Source: Cellvibrionales bacterium UBA1854
GTDB taxonomy: Bacteria; Pseudomonadota; Gammaproteobacteria; Pseudomonadales; Porticoccaceae
Assembly (NCBI GenBank): GCA_002338445.1
Contig: DDII01000090.1
Coordinates: 3,996-14,300 of the forward strand
Length of the DNA stretch: 10,305 bases
Reading direction: 5' to 3'
Position 1 is the stretch's first letter; every line of letters begins with the position of its first letter. This document shows positions 1 through 6,831 of the stretch, one piece after another. The notes beneath the pieces were generated by a model that was given only the letters and a program-made list of their open reading frames with translations, had not been told where the DNA came from and did not search any database. The position numbers and the translations under genes are program-made.

Positions 1-63
1 AAAGTAGTTTAGGTTTGATGAAATCAACATTTAAATTATAGAATAGGGTGTCCTGCTAAATGA

Positions 64-83
64 CAGTGAGGGACCACTCACTG
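64..83. promoter_or_regulatory. Perfect 20-bp palindrome, candidate operator
   Basis: CAGTGAG and CTCACTG form a perfect 7-bp inverted repeat around the 6-bp spacer GGACCA. It lies 22 bp upstream of a promoter-like -35 box and 88 bp upstream of the first SnoaL-like gene. No T-run follows on either strand, so a rho-independent terminator is unlikely. A dimeric regulator of TetR, GntR or similar type would suit this geometry. That is inference, since no regulator gene lies in the window. Confidence 0.45.
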
Positions 84-105
84 CTGCTCCAAAAAAGACG
101 TGGTT

Positions 106-133
106 TTGATCGCAACGGCAATTCACATATAAA
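106..133 (+). promoter_or_regulatory. Sigma-70-like promoter for the SnoaL-like gene pair
   Basis: TTGATC (106-111) and TATAAA (128-133) are separated by 16 bp, close to the sigma-70 consensus TTGACA/TATAAT. Transcription would start near 140 and leave a leader of about 30 bases before the ATG at 172. The ribosome binding site AGAGGA (158-163) sits 8 bases before that ATG and supports the start. The palindrome at 64-83 lies just upstream, where an activator or repressor could act. The promoter is predicted by eye only. Confidence 0.45.
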
Positions 134-171
134 GAGCTACCCACATTTCACGAAGATAGAGGAAAGTTTAA

Positions 172-1227
172 ATGAATCGTCTCAAGGGTCACTTTGACAA
201 AGCTCCCAGTCCCACAATCGAACGCCCCGCTATAAATGAGCCACCAATCGTAAATTTTGACGATGAATTTATAAGCATTACTGACTATATTTACCGAACA
301 ACGGCACGCATATGGGAAGGTAAGCAGGTAGGATTGATCTACGACTACTACGCCGACCACTGTCCTGTTTACACCATGACTGGAGTCAGTATGAGCGCAG
401 AGGATGTAGTACAAAGTACACTCGCTACACTTGCATCATTTCCTGACCGAACACTTGAAGCAATCAATGTTGTCTCGGGTAAAGAGCCATCGGGAGGCCT
501 TCACACATCTCATTTGATCCGTTCCCATATGACAAACTTGGCAGACTCTGTCTTTGGTACGGTGACAGGAAAGGATGCAACGATACTGGTTATCGCGCAT
601 TGTATAGTCAAAGACAACAAGGTAATAAAAGAATGGCTTGTCAGAGACAACTACAGTCTGGTCGCACAACTTGGATACGACCCCCTTCACGTTGCACACA
701 CGTGGGCACAAATTGATAGAAGTGAATCCTTCATCGAATGGCGAAATTCGGAAATTAAACGTATCACTCAAAGCGTCAACGGGCAACGAGCGTCCTACAA
801 CGATGATCCAGAAATATTTGTGAGGTCCGCTCTGCAGAACATTTGGAATGCTAGGATGATAGGTGACGTCAACTTGTTTTACTCCAATGACGCTAAATAT
901 CATGGCGTTGCTGGACGCAACTTCGCCGGTCCAAACGAAATTGCTGGATTTTACATGAAGCTGCTAGGAACAATTTCAGAACTGAGGTTTTCTGTAGACT
1001 ATGTGTGTAGCTCAAATCTTGATGGAGGGGCGTCTCTCGTTGCTGTAAGATGGTCGCTTTGCGGGATCCACTCTGGTCCAGCTCTATACGGACAGCCAAC
1101 TAATTCGCAGGTTTTCTTGATAGGCGAAAGCCAGTTTTGTGTGCTGAATGGAAAAGTTGTAGAAGAGTGGACTATTTTCGATGAGTTATCTGTCTTGGCT
1201 GATATTTTTCGGTCCAAACGTAAATGA
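172..1227 (+). CDS. Two-domain SnoaL-like (NTF2-fold) protein
   Basis: This 351-residue soluble protein has no signal peptide. It reads as two successive SnoaL/NTF2-like domains, at about residues 33-175 and 212-346. Each domain ends in the family-like pattern of a hydrophobic strand, a short turn and an EW..(R/F)D segment. In domain 1 this is KEWLVRD with D159, followed by AQLGYDP. In domain 2 it is EEWTIFD with D337, followed by a Leu-rich helix. Domain 2 also has the polyketide-cyclase-like stretch CGIHSGPALYGQPT (297-310). Known SnoaL relatives are cyclases, isomerases and hydrolases that often use an Asp as acid/base, but many relatives are uncharacterised and I cannot name a substrate. 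The ATG at 172 has a good ribosome binding site (AGAGGA, 8-base spacing). The related gene at 1321 follows on the same strand, so the two probably act in one pathway with the convergent symporters. Confidence 0.85.
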   Translation: MNRLKGHFDKAPSPTIERPAINEPPIVNFDDEFISITDYIYRTTARIWEGKQVGLIYDYYADHCPVYTMTGVSMSAEDVVQSTLATLASFPDRTLEAINVVSGKEPSGGLHTSHLIRSHMTNLADSVFGTVTGKDATILVIAHCIVKDNKVIKEWLVRDNYSLVAQLGYDPLHVAHTWAQIDRSESFIEWRNSEIKRITQSVNGQRASYNDDPEIFVRSALQNIWNARMIGDVNLFYSNDAKYHGVAGRNFAGPNEIAGFYMKLLGTISELRFSVDYVCSSNLDGGASLVAVRWSLCGIHSGPALYGQPTNSQVFLIGESQFCVLNGKVVEEWTIFDELSVLADIFRSKRK

Positions 1228-1263
1228 GCCAACATCCCGGATTCAAATTTAAAAAGGATACCA

Positions 1264-1320
1264 ATGATCGAGACGCAATTATTTTTCTGTTTTCTTGAAA
1301 AAGAGTACATCGAGGCTTAA
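1264..1320 (+). CDS. Possible 18-residue leader peptide
   Basis: A tiny frame (MIETQLFFCFLEKEYIEA) begins at ATG 1264, after an AAGGA-like ribosome binding site at about 1253-1257. Its TAA stop (1318-1320) directly abuts the ATG of the next gene at 1321. This arrangement would allow translational coupling: ribosomes ending on the small frame could restart on the SnoaL-like gene. The downstream gene also has its own GAGG (1312-1315), so coupling is not required. A frame this short can arise by chance, and the peptide resembles nothing I know. Confidence 0.3.
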   Translation: MIETQLFFCFLEKEYIEA

Positions 1321-2322
1321 ATGATTCGTGAGGCCAAAAAATTAGTCGCTCAATATCATAAGGAGATGGACGATACAAAAATTATGAACACAAACGCGGT
1401 CATGAGGAAGTTTCTTGCTTATGATTGCAAATTCTATGGAGTGCATCCGTTCAATGATCTTTTGGGACCGGATCAGATCTCCGAAGCGGTTTACTCCCCG
1501 CTGCGCTCAGCATGGGAACCTATTCAACGGCGCCAAGACATATTTATTGCAGGCGAAAATGAGTTAGATGGAAGCTGCTGGGTAATGAGCATGGGTCACT
1601 ACATGGGGCTCTTTAAAAATCCTTGGCTCGACATTCAACCGACAAACAGAATGTGCTTCCTGAGATATTCTGAGTTCTATCAAATACTGGACGGGAAGAT
1701 ATCTTCAATAGCCTTTTTTTGTGACCTCATAGGAGTAATGAAGCAAGCAGGCTACGATCCTTTGCCCCCTCAAACAGGTGCATCTTTTATCTGTCCAGGA
1801 CCAAAAACAAATGATGGAATTATTTTGGCTGACGTTCCAGAGGTTGAAAGCAAGAAAACGTTAGACCTAGTTAACCGTATGGTGCAGGATTTAGAGGTGT
1901 TAAATCAGAGTGGGAACGATAACTGTCCTCCCAGTTATCTTGCTAAAACTTGGCATAACGACATGGTTTGGTTTGGCCCCGAGGGTATCGGAGGAAGCTA
2001 TACTATCAACTCATATCAACAACAGCATCAGTATCCATTTAGGCAAGGGCTAACAGATAAAACTTTTAATGCGCACGTCTGTCGGTTTGCTGAGGGAAAC
2101 TATGCATGTTTCTTCGGCTGGCCTAATTTATTTAATCGTCCGAAGGGAGGATTTCTTGGATTACCGACCAGTGGAATCCAAGCCGAAATGCGTGTGGTAG
2201 ATGTTTTTCGTCGATCTGGAGAGAAGTTAGCAGAAAACTGGGTATTTATTGACTTTCCGCACTGGTTACATCAACAAGGTCTTGATATCTTTGCTCGCAT
2301 GAAGAAAGTTGTCAACCGGTGA
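1321..2322 (+). CDS. Second two-domain SnoaL-like (NTF2-fold) protein
   Basis: This 333-residue cytosolic protein is a distant relative of the 172-1227 product and again has two SnoaL/NTF2-like halves, at about residues 2-148 and 180-326. Half 1 ends in an Asp (D135) followed by KQAGYDPLP, which matches AQLGYDPL in the neighbour. Half 2 carries TWHNDMVWFGPEGIG (210-224), HQYPF (236-240), FFGWPNLF (264-271) and ENWVFID with D311, then a terminal helix with HWLHQQGLD. These aromatic and acidic positions probably line the pocket. The reaction and substrate are unknown to me; cyclase, isomerase, hydratase or a non-catalytic binding role are all possible. The ATG at 1321 has GAGG five bases upstream. 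The gene is 93 bp downstream of its paralog with no terminator between them, so they are likely cotranscribed. It ends 18 bp before the stop of the convergent symporter gene. Confidence 0.83.
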   Translation: MIREAKKLVAQYHKEMDDTKIMNTNAVMRKFLAYDCKFYGVHPFNDLLGPDQISEAVYSPLRSAWEPIQRRQDIFIAGENELDGSCWVMSMGHYMGLFKNPWLDIQPTNRMCFLRYSEFYQILDGKISSIAFFCDLIGVMKQAGYDPLPPQTGASFICPGPKTNDGIILADVPEVESKKTLDLVNRMVQDLEVLNQSGNDNCPPSYLAKTWHNDMVWFGPEGIGGSYTINSYQQQHQYPFRQGLTDKTFNAHVCRFAEGNYACFFGWPNLFNRPKGGFLGLPTSGIQAEMRVVDVFRRSGEKLAENWVFIDFPHWLHQQGLDIFARMKKVVNR

Positions 2323-2340
2323 GGTATCCTCATCATCGCA

Positions 2341-3996
2341 TCAAGGTATTGCGAAAAATGCGTCGAATACGTAAAGCACGCCGATTGAAGCCATAAAAAA
2401 AATCAGGAGTAGCCAAACGCTTCGATCCACCTCTCCCGGAATGTCACTCCAATCATTTTCTGATTTAGTACCCCGCACTATTGACTTTGATCTGATGCCT
2501 TTGATTGAAAGTGGATGCCAGGTTTTAACTGGCTTTTTTCGGAATAAACTCGACAGCCAAGATACTAAAACATTTGTTGAAGTTGCGATTACAACGTACC
2601 AAGGCCAAGCGATTTCGGGTCTACTGAGGCCTAACCCCGCCCAAAGCGAATCGATTAATGGCTCTAAAAATTGAAATGGCGCAATCATCACGAGCGCAAC
2701 AAGACTTGCAAAAACGCCTAAAAAAATGTCGTTTTCTAAGATATTTTTCGAAAAGAACGCCAGTAAAAAAATCGAAAGTTTTGCTCCTACTAAGTAAGAG
2801 CTTACTCTAGAAAGAACCTCCAAAATCGAACCTGACTCCCCCTGAAAAGAGAATGCAAAGGGTATCAATACTATTCCCCAAACGATGGTAAAAATCCTAG
2901 ATGCACGCAGATAATGAGAATCAGTTGCCGAAATGACAAAAAATTTCTTATAGAAGTCAACAATCAAGACAGTAGATAGTGAATTCAATGCCGATGAGGT
3001 GCTGGAAAGCGATGCTGACAGAATTGCCGCAATCACTAATCCCATGAGACCAGGAAGAGCGAGTTGTTGAATATACACAAGGACAATAGAATTTTGTTGG
3101 TCAAAGGGCTCCCCCTCAAAATGGGCGAACAACAGAACACCAATGAAGAAAAAAAAGAAGTACAGAAAAAAAGCTGAATAACCCATCATTAAATACGCTT
3201 TTTTGGCATCTCCGATAGTCTTCGCAGCCATAGCCCTTTGCATCATAAACTGGTTGGTTCCATATACCGTCGTGTGGTACATGGACATAGCTATTACTCC
3301 AGCCCAAATTGTAGTGACTTCAGAAAAATTAAAGTCTAGGTTTATCGTGGTGAGTTTGTTATTTTGGTTGAGATAGCTCAGCACACTGGATACTTGATCT
3401 GAACCCGACAATAAAAGGCCAAGAATAATTGTAGCGCCAAATACAAGAACGATACCTTGAATTACATCTGTCCAGATTACAGCGTTCATCCCACCTAGCA
3501 TGGTGTAAAACACGACAAATGTAGTTAGAATAATGATGCATACTTGTTCACTTAAGCCCGTAATTAGACTTACTGCAATTGATGTAGCCGTAAGAATTGA
3601 TGATGCGCCCAACACCATCGTCGCCATGAATAAGGCGGACATTAATAACCGAGACCCCAAACCAAATCTTTTTTCTAGATACTCATAAATAGATATTGAG
3701 TTACTTCTGTAAAAAACAGGAATGAAAAAAACAATGCAAACAAATACCACTATCGGGTAGTTGAGATGTATTGCGAGAGTCGCCAAGCCGTCGTTATATG
3801 CCCAAGCTGGCCCGCCGAGGAAAGAGAGTGCACTCACATAGGTAGCCATCACGGATACTCCGAGTGCCCACCAAGGAGACGATCGGTTCCCTAAAAAGAA
3901 CTCATTAGAGGTCGTTACCGATTTGCTCTGTCGAAATCCCACCAAGAGATTTACAAACAGGTATATCGCTAAAATGCTCCAATCTATCAATCCCAT
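2341..3996 (-). CDS. Sodium:solute symporter (SSS family), copy 1
   Basis: This 551-residue inner-membrane protein has about 13-14 hydrophobic segments, the LeuT-fold layout of the SSS family (TC 2.A.21). Family marks seen are an N-terminal FFLGNRSSPWWALG (33-46), ATYVSALSFLGGPAWAY in TM2 (51-67), LGGMNAVIWTDVIQ (167-180), NQFMMQRAMAAKT (248-260), and the TM8 stretch with SS at 331-332 running into NSLSTVLIVDFY. In vSGLT and SGLT1 the equivalent serine pair ligates Na+ at the Na2 site, so Na+ coupling is likely. The substrate is not predictable; family members carry sugars, carboxylates, amino acids and vitamins. A hydrophilic stretch (about 486-523) precedes the last membrane segment (about 525-548). 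The start at 3996 has only a weak AGGT-like site upstream. The paralog at 4082-5689 lies 85 bp upstream on the same strand, so cotranscription is plausible. Confidence 0.93.
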   Translation of the reverse strand: MGLIDWSILAIYLFVNLLVGFRQSKSVTTSNEFFLGNRSSPWWALGVSVMATYVSALSFLGGPAWAYNDGLATLAIHLNYPIVVFVCIVFFIPVFYRSNSISIYEYLEKRFGLGSRLLMSALFMATMVLGASSILTATSIAVSLITGLSEQVCIIILTTFVVFYTMLGGMNAVIWTDVIQGIVLVFGATIILGLLLSGSDQVSSVLSYLNQNNKLTTINLDFNFSEVTTIWAGVIAMSMYHTTVYGTNQFMMQRAMAAKTIGDAKKAYLMMGYSAFFLYFFFFFIGVLLFAHFEGEPFDQQNSIVLVYIQQLALPGLMGLVIAAILSASLSSTSSALNSLSTVLIVDFYKKFFVISATDSHYLRASRIFTIVWGIVLIPFAFSFQGESGSILEVLSRVSSYLVGAKLSIFLLAFFSKNILENDIFLGVFASLVALVMIAPFQFLEPLIDSLWAGLGLSRPEIAWPWYVVIATSTNVLVSWLSSLFRKKPVKTWHPLSIKGIRSKSIVRGTKSENDWSDIPGEVDRSVWLLLIFFMASIGVLYVFDAFFAIP

Positions 3997-4081
3997 TGGT
4001 TTTTCTACCTGTTTTCGATAACGAATACTTTTAATTTGTTCAGCTCACAGAATGACTGAATCAGATTTAGATAAGTTTTTC

Positions 4082-5689
4082 TCAAATAAGCTTATAAAAA
4101 ATGTAGAGACACAAAATACATAGGAAGAAAAATATAATTAGTCCATAACTTTTTGAATCCACTTTGCCTGGTAAGATATACCATCCATTTTCTTTTAAAG
4201 GTAAACCGTTTTCTTCAAAAAGTCTTCTCTGTCCTCTGACAGTACAAACATGATACTGGCTTTGATATCCATCGATTGCGATACTGGAAATCCAACCGAC
4301 GGTAACGCTTACAAAACCACCAATCGCACAATACCAGGGCCAAGCGATATTCATGAAGTACTCCACGTATAGAAGTGTTAAAAAGCCTGCAGCCACTCCC
4401 AAGAGCAACCCGCGCTCCGTGGTGTGCTTTGAATAAAAGCCAAGAAAATACATTGATAATTTAGAACCGACAAAAAATGATCCGATTTTACTCAGCGTCT
4501 CTAAAACAGATCCGTCACTGGATGTAAATAATATCGCAGGGCCTATTACAAACAAACCCCACACGACGGTGAAAATGCGCGCAGCTCGCAAATAGTGTTG
4601 CGGTGACCCATCTTTTTTGAAATATTGCTGATAAAAATCAATGTTAGTTACCGTTGCCATAGAGTTAAGACTTGAGTCTAAACTTGACATCGCCGCGGCT
4701 ACAATTGCAACGGCAATTAATCCCATCAAACCGGGGACGCTTGCAAGTTTAACGAACTCGAGCATGATAGTGTTGGTGTTATCAAACGAAGCGCCCTCGA
4801 AAAAGGCATACAGAAAAATACCAAGTGAAAACAACAAAGTAAAAATAAAAAATGCGGCATAACCCATCATGGTATAGGCTTTTTTGGCATCACCAATCGT
4901 CTTTGCCACGAGCGTTCTTTGGATCATCATTTGATTCACTCCATAAACAACGACATGATAAATAGACATGGCAATTACCCCCGTCCAAACAGTTGCTACT
5001 TTGTCTGGAGAAAGGGAAAACTCGAAAGGGTTCAACCGGCCTTCCGACTTTAGGCTCAGTAGTGTCTCCGATAGCGGTAGAGGTAAATCAACTATGAGTA
5101 AAAACAACACAATCGCTGCCCCACTCAGAAGAATCACTGTTTGAGCGACATCTGTCCATATCACAGCGGATATGCCACCCAAAAGGGTATAAGTCATAGC
5201 GATCACCGAAACAACTGTGATTGCGGTGACGACATCTGTTCCTGTAATAAACTCTATTACCAATGCAGTTGTGTAAAGTATGATTCCAGAGTAAATGATA
5301 TTTCCGAGTAAAAAAATTGAAGACATCACAAGGCGTGAACTTCTGCCGAACCGTCGTTCTAAGTACTCAAAAATACTGGCAACGCCACTGTTATAAAAAA
5401 ATGGAATAAATACAGATATAACTATAAACACTGCTATGGGATAATTGATGTGTATAAATATTACCGAAAAACCTTCAGTGTAAGCCCAAGCAGGAGCGCC
5501 GAGAAAAGTAAAAGCACTGGTATAAGTGGCCATAACGGAAAGACCGATCGCCCACCATGGCGTGGTTCGATCGCCCAAATAATAATGCTCCGCTGTCTGA
5601 ACTCGTCGGTTTAAATAGAATCCTAAGATGATCGATCCAACAGCGTAACTACTGAGGATTATCCAATTTAAAAGGCCGAACTCGTACAT
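4082..5689 (-). CDS. Sodium:solute symporter (SSS family), copy 2
   Basis: This 535-residue paralog of the neighbouring symporter shares its whole layout and most signature segments. These include YYLGDRTTPWWAIG (36-49), ATYTSAFTFLGAPAWAY (54-70), LGGISAVIWTDVAQ (170-183), NQMMIQRTLVAKTIGDAKKA (252-271), and TM8 with SS at 335-336 followed by LNSMATV and IDFY. The serine pair again predicts a Na+ (Na2) site. Copy 1 has SSTSSALNS where this copy has SSLDSSLNS, and the inter-helix loops differ, so the two may differ in substrate range or affinity. It looks like an old tandem duplication. It is the promoter-proximal gene of the pair; a 20-bp palindrome (5731-5750) lies 42-61 bp upstream of its ATG. 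The ATG at 5689 gives the usual SSS N terminus but has only a weak purine-rich stretch upstream. The substrate is unknown. Confidence 0.93.
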   Translation of the reverse strand: MYEFGLLNWIILSSYAVGSIILGFYLNRRVQTAEHYYLGDRTTPWWAIGLSVMATYTSAFTFLGAPAWAYTEGFSVIFIHINYPIAVFIVISVFIPFFYNSGVASIFEYLERRFGRSSRLVMSSIFLLGNIIYSGIILYTTALVIEFITGTDVVTAITVVSVIAMTYTLLGGISAVIWTDVAQTVILLSGAAIVLFLLIVDLPLPLSETLLSLKSEGRLNPFEFSLSPDKVATVWTGVIAMSIYHVVVYGVNQMMIQRTLVAKTIGDAKKAYTMMGYAAFFIFTLLFSLGIFLYAFFEGASFDNTNTIMLEFVKLASVPGLMGLIAVAIVAAAMSSLDSSLNSMATVTNIDFYQQYFKKDGSPQHYLRAARIFTVVWGLFVIGPAILFTSSDGSVLETLSKIGSFFVGSKLSMYFLGFYSKHTTERGLLLGVAAGFLTLLYVEYFMNIAWPWYCAIGGFVSVTVGWISSIAIDGYQSQYHVCTVRGQRRLFEENGLPLKENGWYILPGKVDSKSYGLIIFFFLCILCLYIFYKLI

Positions 5690-5730
5690 ATATTATTTTG
5701 TGTTCCCATCCAAAAGAGTTCATATGTCGG

Positions 5731-5750
5731 TTTATACAAGGTAGTATAAA
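5731..5750. promoter_or_regulatory. Perfect 20-bp palindrome upstream of the symporter genes
   Basis: TTTATAC and GTATAAA form a perfect 7-bp inverted repeat around the 6-bp spacer AAGGTA. Read on the minus strand it contains TATACT, a good -10-like hexamer, so a protein bound here would cover the probable promoter of the symporter pair. No good -35 box is visible at the right distance, which fits either an activated promoter or a chance match. The arm and spacer lengths equal those at 64-83, but the sequences differ. Confidence 0.4.
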
Positions 5751-5804
5751 TGAAATAATGTTAACAAATCTTTCGAAATCACTTTTTTAAAAAAATTATT
5801 TCAT
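5750..5804. repeat. 10-bp inverted repeat with 35-bp spacer
   Basis: ATGAAATAAT (5750-5759) and ATTATTTCAT (5795-5804) are perfect inverted copies. The spacer includes the 8-bp palindrome TTTCGAAA (5771-5778). The left arm touches the end of the 20-bp palindrome at 5731-5750. The AT-rich composition makes chance repeats more likely. It could be an extended regulatory region for the symporter genes, or nothing. Confidence 0.3.
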
Positions 5805-6116
5805 GGTTGCCTTTATTGAAAACCAAACTCAGGTCCCTAAGCTATTTTTGGACCCAAATTAGGTACTACTCCGGCCTTCCTTTCTTGCAGGCCTTGAGGT
5901 CCCATGCACGGCTATGTTGAAACTCGCTTAAAGACCGCACAAATATACGTTATAGTCTAAGCTACAACCTTGAATACGTTCAGCAACAGTTAATCATCAT
6001 TTTTTGTCAGATTTGAATAGCAACATTGTTTTAAAAGTACAAGGCCTTTCGATTGAATCGCCCCCACTAAGCTCTGCAGAATTAAGTGCAAATTCTTGCG
6101 TTATTTAGGAGTCGAC

Positions 6117-6548
6117 TTATCTTAAGCCCGTTGTCCGATCGCCCATTATCCTTGGCCGATTCATATCTTCAAATTGTAAAGCCCAATCTTCAGAGGGTTC
6201 TGAAGTCGCGTCGACAGAGCATGCTTGAACCATGTCATGGAAAGAATCTGAGGTTTGGGGCAAAACAGCTTTAAGCCAAACGCTCACTTCCGTATCCTCT
6301 ACAAAGACAACGGCTACAGGGTCTGAGAGGGATCGTTGAGGAGCATATAGATACCAATTCAACTTTTTTTCGGTGGTTTTGAGGTCAGCGTGATCACTCC
6401 AATTGTGTAAGCAGCGAAAAAAACTACCAAGCTCAACATTGAGTTTATAACTCATGTTAGGGGCAGAGCTCAAAAATGCTGTGCCTTGAGACAAGCAACC
6501 GACGGTAATCAGCGCCAGTAATGGGAACAGTTTAATCAAAGTATTCAT
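6117..6548 (-). CDS. Small secreted protein, probable lipoprotein, unknown function
   Basis: This 143-residue product begins with a short basic/hydrophobic leader (MNTLIKLFPLLALITVGC) whose C18, preceded by TVG, makes an imperfect lipobox. Export is therefore likely, and lipidation at C18 is plausible. The mature part has no repeats or membrane segments. It contains cysteines C46 and C110, which could form a disulphide in the periplasm, and a strand-rich middle (AVVFVEDTEVSVWLKAVL). I recognise no family. The start is well supported: AGAGGA lies 8 bases before the ATG on the minus strand. The gene is divergent from the PQQ-type dehydrogenase gene across a 283-bp spacer, so joint regulation is possible but not shown. 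Confidence 0.72.
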   Translation of the reverse strand: MNTLIKLFPLLALITVGCLSQGTAFLSSAPNMSYKLNVELGSFFRCLHNWSDHADLKTTEKKLNWYLYAPQRSLSDPVAVVFVEDTEVSVWLKAVLPQTSDSFHDMVQACSVDATSEPSEDWALQFEDMNRPRIMGDRTTGLR

Positions 6549-6746
6549 CTATCAATTCCTCTTATGAGCCACTTGAAATTCACTGCATTGTAATCGAGCA
6601 GAACGCATACTCAGTTAAGTTACCAGTTAACGCAGAGATAATCAGATTAGATTAGATTTAACCCTTGGGAATACGTAAAGAAACCTTCAGTATGATAAAT
6701 TAGTGTAAAATTATCGTTAATAAAGTTAATTATTGAAGCTATAGTG

Positions 6747-6774
6747 TTGATTTGATGATTTATAACTTTATATT
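6747..6774 (+). promoter_or_regulatory. Sigma-70-like promoter for the PQQ-type dehydrogenase
   Basis: TTGATT (6747-6752) and TATATT (6769-6774) are separated by 16 bp, in a very AT-rich part of the 283-bp divergent spacer (6549-6831). Transcription would begin near 6781, about 50 bases before the ATG at 6832. The same spacer holds a threefold GATTA-type repeat (6645-6659) and CAGTTAA twice, 12 bp apart (6612 and 6624), with no assigned role. In such AT-rich DNA, chance matches are common. Confidence 0.35.
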
Positions 6775-6831
6775 CTTCGCTTAACATGGAACTGAATAGG
6801 GATCACTCCACTTTAAAGGTTTTTCGAAATT

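Larger units (their letters stand above)
5690..6116. other. 427-bp gap without a convincing gene
   Basis: The left part must contain the promoter of the symporter pair and holds a perfect 20-bp palindrome (5731-5750) and a 10-bp inverted repeat (5750-5804). The middle has two weaker inverted repeats, GGTCC/GGACC (5832-5836 and 5850-5854) and GGCCT/AGGCC around 5873-5893. The right part is downstream of the 6117-6548 gene and shows no strong hairpin plus T-run terminator. I see no RNA gene and no reading frame with recognisable protein character. Confidence 0.5.

Noticed and set aside
1..30. Minus-strand ATG at 30 leaving the window open (MLISSNLNYF)
   Set aside because: Only ten codons are visible and no ribosome binding site precedes it. 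A divergent gene to the left is possible but not supported.
436..903. 155-codon open frame on the minus strand inside the first SnoaL-like gene
   Set aside because: It lies antisense to a well-supported gene with a good ribosome binding site, and its translation shows no family-like motifs.
2320..2332. Hairpin TGAGG-TAT-CCTCA between the convergent genes as a shared terminator
   Set aside because: The stem is only 5 bp and no T-run follows on either strand, so a terminator cannot be supported.
5904..5957. 17-codon frame (MHGYVETRLKTAQIYVIV) with GAGG just upstream
   Set aside because: It is very short, isolated and without any recognisable character; a chance Shine-Dalgarno match is enough to explain it.
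6645..6659. Threefold GATTA-type repeat in the divergent spacer as a regulatory array
   Set aside because: Three imperfect 5-bp units in AT-rich DNA are expected by chance; there is no further support.
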